Source: CAYIFC01 sp964362645
GTDB taxonomy: Bacteria > Patescibacteriota > Minisyncoccia > Phycocordibacterales > JACOZG01
Assembly (NCBI GenBank): GCA_964362645.1
Contig: CAYIFC010000033.1
Coordinates: 1 to 6,402 of the forward strand
Direction of reading: 5' to 3'
Length of the DNA stretch: 6,402 bases
Shown: positions 4,949-6,402 of the stretch, piece after piece
Layout: every line of letters starts with the position of its first letter
Position numbering within the stretch: position 1 is the stretch's first letter
The notes under the pieces: generated by a model
Told to the model about the DNA's origin: nothing
Database searches by the model: none
Seen by the model: only the letters and a program-made list of their open reading frames with translations
Position numbers and translations under genes: made by a program

Positions 4949-5248
4949 ATGGGTAGGTTCACATCAAAAGCAGATCGGCTCGCAAATCAGTTTCTGAAGC
5001 AAAAAGGTTTCACACCGTCTGGTTTCGCTGTCACGCGGCGTAATCAGACACATCAGTATCAATTTGAAGGTCGGCAGGTCCAATCAATCTCACACTCGCC
5101 GCTGTTTCAACCCCAATACAGTACAACAGTGGTTTTGGATTGTTTAGCTTGTCCCGCAATGTGCACTCAAATCTTATTTTGTCATTTTCCAGATAGTTCC
5201 TGCCAGTACCGATCGCTCGGCACACCACCGGGCGATTTTTTTGTATAA
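4949..5248 (+). CDS. Small unrecognised ORF overrunning its own terminator; gene or remnant
   Basis: A 99-aa reading frame of unknown family. The N-terminal half (1-50) is basic and protein-like: a likely helix (7-18), KQKGF (17-21), then RRNQTHQYQFEGRQV (30-44). This loosely recalls the GF...H...GR layout of HicA-type small RNA-binding toxins, but too weakly for a call. The second half is unusual, with C65, C68, C72, C78 and C85, and may not be genuine. Promoter (4847-4874) and SD (4940-4944) are good. The oddity is the 3' end: an intrinsic terminator (5212-5242) lies inside the frame and its T-run encodes FF, so the TAA at 5246-5248 falls past the expected RNA end. The frame may be a truncated or frameshifted remnant, or part of the RNA may be non-coding. 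No recognised structural RNA motif (tmRNA, RNase P, SRP) was found. Confidence 0.45.
   Translation: MGRFTSKADRLANQFLKQKGFTPSGFAVTRRNQTHQYQFEGRQVQSISHSPLFQPQYSTTVVLDCLACPAMCTQILFCHFPDSSCQYRSLGTPPGDFFV
5212..5242 (+). terminator. Intrinsic terminator for the rightward transcript
   Basis: ATCGCTCGG (5212-5220) pairs with CCGGGCGAT (5228-5236), nine pairs including one G-U, with a 7-nt loop. A run of seven T (5236-5242) follows. With the promoter at 4847-4874 it defines a transcript of about 360 nt. It lies within the 99-aa reading frame rather than after its stop. Confidence 0.8.
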
Positions 5249-5276
5249 AAAAGCCCAGCCATTGATATGGCCGGGC
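5247..5276 (-). terminator. Intrinsic terminator of the DHH-like gene
   Basis: GCCCAGCCAT (5253-5262) pairs with ATGGCCGGGC (5267-5276) around a TGAT loop with one A-C mismatch. A T6 run on the minus strand (5247-5252) follows. It sits 20 nt after the leftward gene's stop and back to back with the rightward terminator at 5212-5242, so the two convergent transcripts are each closed separately. Confidence 0.87.
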
Positions 5277-5296
5277 GGGGTGAGCTTATAGTTTTG

Positions 5297-6262
5297 TTAT
5301 GTGACGATTCTTTCCTTTCGCAGACGCTCGTTGGTTAAGTCACGGAGCTGTTCCCAACTAAGGCCGGTGCCGATCATTCGAGATGAACCGCCGATAATGT
5401 CGGACCCGTTCCAGCGGTCATTGCCCGTCAAACCTTCCGCGGCATTGAAGTCTTCGTAAAGAAGGGGAACAGGGAATGGAATGTAACGTGAGCGTCGGCC
5501 TACACTACAAACTCGGCGACCGTCGCTGCGAGTGGCGACGATACTAATAAAGGCATTCATCCCTTTACTAAAGAGGTGGTAGCGCGCTTCGTTGCCTCCA
5601 ATTTCGTCCACGATCTTAAATGTCGGAGAGTCGTAGAGGATCTTGTGTCGAATATCAAGATCAACTTCCTCGCCTTCATTCATCAGATAGCGATCAAGAC
5701 GTCCCATCACAGCTTCTAAGTTGTCGAGCAGAACTTCGGCCGTGGCGTTTGCGAGCGCTCCCGATTTGCGTAATTCCGTGTAAGGTTTGAAGACCCAAGT
5801 ATGCTGCCTTACTAACATGTCGTCGAGGTTCATGGGGTAGGCACCACCCGTAATGTCCCAGCGGTCATCGAGCGCCAAAAGACGGTTAATGTGGGGAATG
5901 CTTTGCACGCCCTCAAACTTTTTGTAGTTGAGCAGTAACCATACCGCGAGAACAGTGTCTTGGTCGGTGTCGTTGATGTAGATAGTCGCGTTTACTCGTC
6001 CGTTGACCGTTAAGGCTTCTGCTAAGCCACCTTTGATTGCAAACATGATCTGCATCGCGGTGCTCATAGTGGCTTCTCGCACCACGTTGTCGTGGTGGTC
6101 GAAGTTGATGTGGCCAGTGGTTGCGTTGTAATTGGGGCCGCCCTTCACCACGCCATCGAGGGCAATTGACCGAGGTGGGGTCGTGAGGAGAAAGCCCTCC
6201 CAACTCATACTGGCTCGAGGTAAAATTACAATTTCAAAAGGGGAGAAACGGCTTGATTTCAT
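5297..6262 (-). CDS. DHH-like phosphoesterase family protein (candidate), function unknown
   Basis: A 321-aa protein, probably cytoplasmic (no signal peptide or membrane segment). Features suggest the DHH phosphoesterase superfamily, whose members use Asp/His-bound Mn2+ to cleave phosphodiesters or pyrophosphate. Visible are FDHHDNV (54-60), a conserved-looking INDTDQDTVLAVWLLLN (96-112, D98, D100, D102) and LDDRWD (131-136). The C-terminal part ends in RWNGSDIIGGSSRMIGTGLSWEQL, in the position of a DHHA1-type substrate domain but without its usual GGGH motif. Substrate cannot be named. The start at 6262 has GAAAGG 7 nt upstream; an in-frame ATG at 6307 would add 15 residues and has no SD. 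The gene stands alone with its own terminator. A metal-binding hydrolase outside the DHH family is possible. Confidence 0.6.
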   Translation of the reverse strand: MKSSRFSPFEIVILPRASMSWEGFLLTTPPRSIALDGVVKGGPNYNATTGHINFDHHDNVVREATMSTAMQIMFAIKGGLAEALTVNGRVNATIYINDTDQDTVLAVWLLLNYKKFEGVQSIPHINRLLALDDRWDITGGAYPMNLDDMLVRQHTWVFKPYTELRKSGALANATAEVLLDNLEAVMGRLDRYLMNEGEEVDLDIRHKILYDSPTFKIVDEIGGNEARYHLFSKGMNAFISIVATRSDGRRVCSVGRRSRYIPFPVPLLYEDFNAAEGLTGNDRWNGSDIIGGSSRMIGTGLSWEQLRDLTNERLRKERIVT

Positions 6263-6317
6263 GCGATTTCCTTTCGTTAAATTTTCAAATATCTCAACTA
6301 ACTCCATATTAATAACT

Positions 6318-6323
6318 ACTATA
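6318..6323 (-). promoter_or_regulatory. Possible -10 for the DHH-like gene
   Basis: TATAGT on the minus strand would start transcription near 6311, giving a leader of about 49 nt to the SD-led ATG at 6262. The -35 at 17 nt spacing is TTACCT, weak. A better TTGACT (6336-6341) is only 12 nt away, too close to be used with it. Confidence 0.35.
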
Positions 6324-6331
6324 TTTAAGGC

Positions 6332-6360
6332 TTAAAGTCAAGGTAAAGTGTACATATAAT
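6332..6360 (+). promoter_or_regulatory. Possible rightward promoter leaving the window
   Basis: A perfect TATAAT (6355-6360) lies 17 nt after TTAAAG (6332-6337), which shares only half of the -35 consensus. Transcription would start near 6367 toward a gene beyond the window. No start codon with an SD is seen in the remaining 35 nt. Confidence 0.4.
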
Positions 6361-6402
6361 ACGGGTTAGTAACACTTTTGATCTTTGAAATCTGTCCGCT
6401 TT

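Noticed and set aside
5031..5228. Leftward 65-aa frame starting at a GTG, with fairly protein-like composition
   Set aside because: Its GTG start lies inside the terminator hairpin, there is no promoter, and the opposite strand has both promoter and SD. Kept only as a reason to doubt the second half of the 99-aa frame.
4881..5242. About 360-nt transcript as a structural RNA (tmRNA, RNase P RNA, SRP RNA)
   Set aside because: None of the conserved cores of these RNAs is visible, and a strong SD before an ATG favours translation.
4949..5248. HicA-type toxin assignment for the 99-aa ORF
   Set aside because: Only a loose GF...H...GR pattern is shared; the diagnostic GSH core is absent and the divergent 84-aa protein does not look like HicB.
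5913..6203. Leftward 96-aa frame inside the DHH-like gene
   Set aside because: Out-of-frame overlap with a longer, SD-led gene; basic, low-complexity shadow translation.

Overview
The window reads as chromosomal DNA from a bacterium with compact genes and short intergenic gaps. The best guess is a Patescibacteria/CPR-type lineage. This is an inference from a short Obg without a C-terminal extension, a degenerate Obg G4 motif, a membrane-anchored coiled-coil M15 peptidase, a DUF378 protein, and starts that look partly leaderless and partly Shine-Dalgarno (SD) driven. rsmE ends in TGA and no gene reads through TGA, so the TGA=glycine code of some CPR groups does not apply. No rRNA, tRNA, CRISPR array, insertion sequence or integrase is visible.

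Layout. At the left edge (1-180) a perfect consensus promoter (TTGACA-N17-TATAAT) fires leftward out of the window. Three leftward genes follow: a pterin-4a-carbinolamine dehydratase (181-537), the 16S rRNA methyltransferase rsmE (617-1276) and a DUF378 membrane protein (1355-1585), whose terminator lies at 1301-1334. From a divergent intergenic region (1631-1714) run three rightward genes: an ECF-type sigma factor (1715-2203), a small secreted protein 18 nt behind it (2222-2509), and the GTPase obg (2549-3520) with its own promoter. obg meets a leftward M15/VanY-type D,D-carboxypeptidase (3517-4413) tail to tail, with stop codons overlapping in the sequence TTAA.

The least explained part is 4431-5276. 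Two small unrecognised genes diverge from back-to-back promoters that both carry TTGACT -35 boxes in inverted orientation. The leftward gene encodes 84 aa with a CxxHxxCxH cluster; the rightward ORF encodes 99 aa. Both have strong GGAGG SDs within a shared GGAGGCAG string, and each is followed by a hairpin terminator. The rightward ORF reads through its own terminator, so its 3' end is suspect. The last gene (leftward, 5297-6262) is a DHH-like phosphoesterase candidate with its own terminator; beyond it is a possible rightward promoter leaving the window.

The conserved genes cover ribosome maturation (rsmE, obg) and cell-wall trimming (M15 peptidase). The sigma factor/secreted protein pair and the 4431-5242 divergent pair are the places where undescribed biology is most likely.
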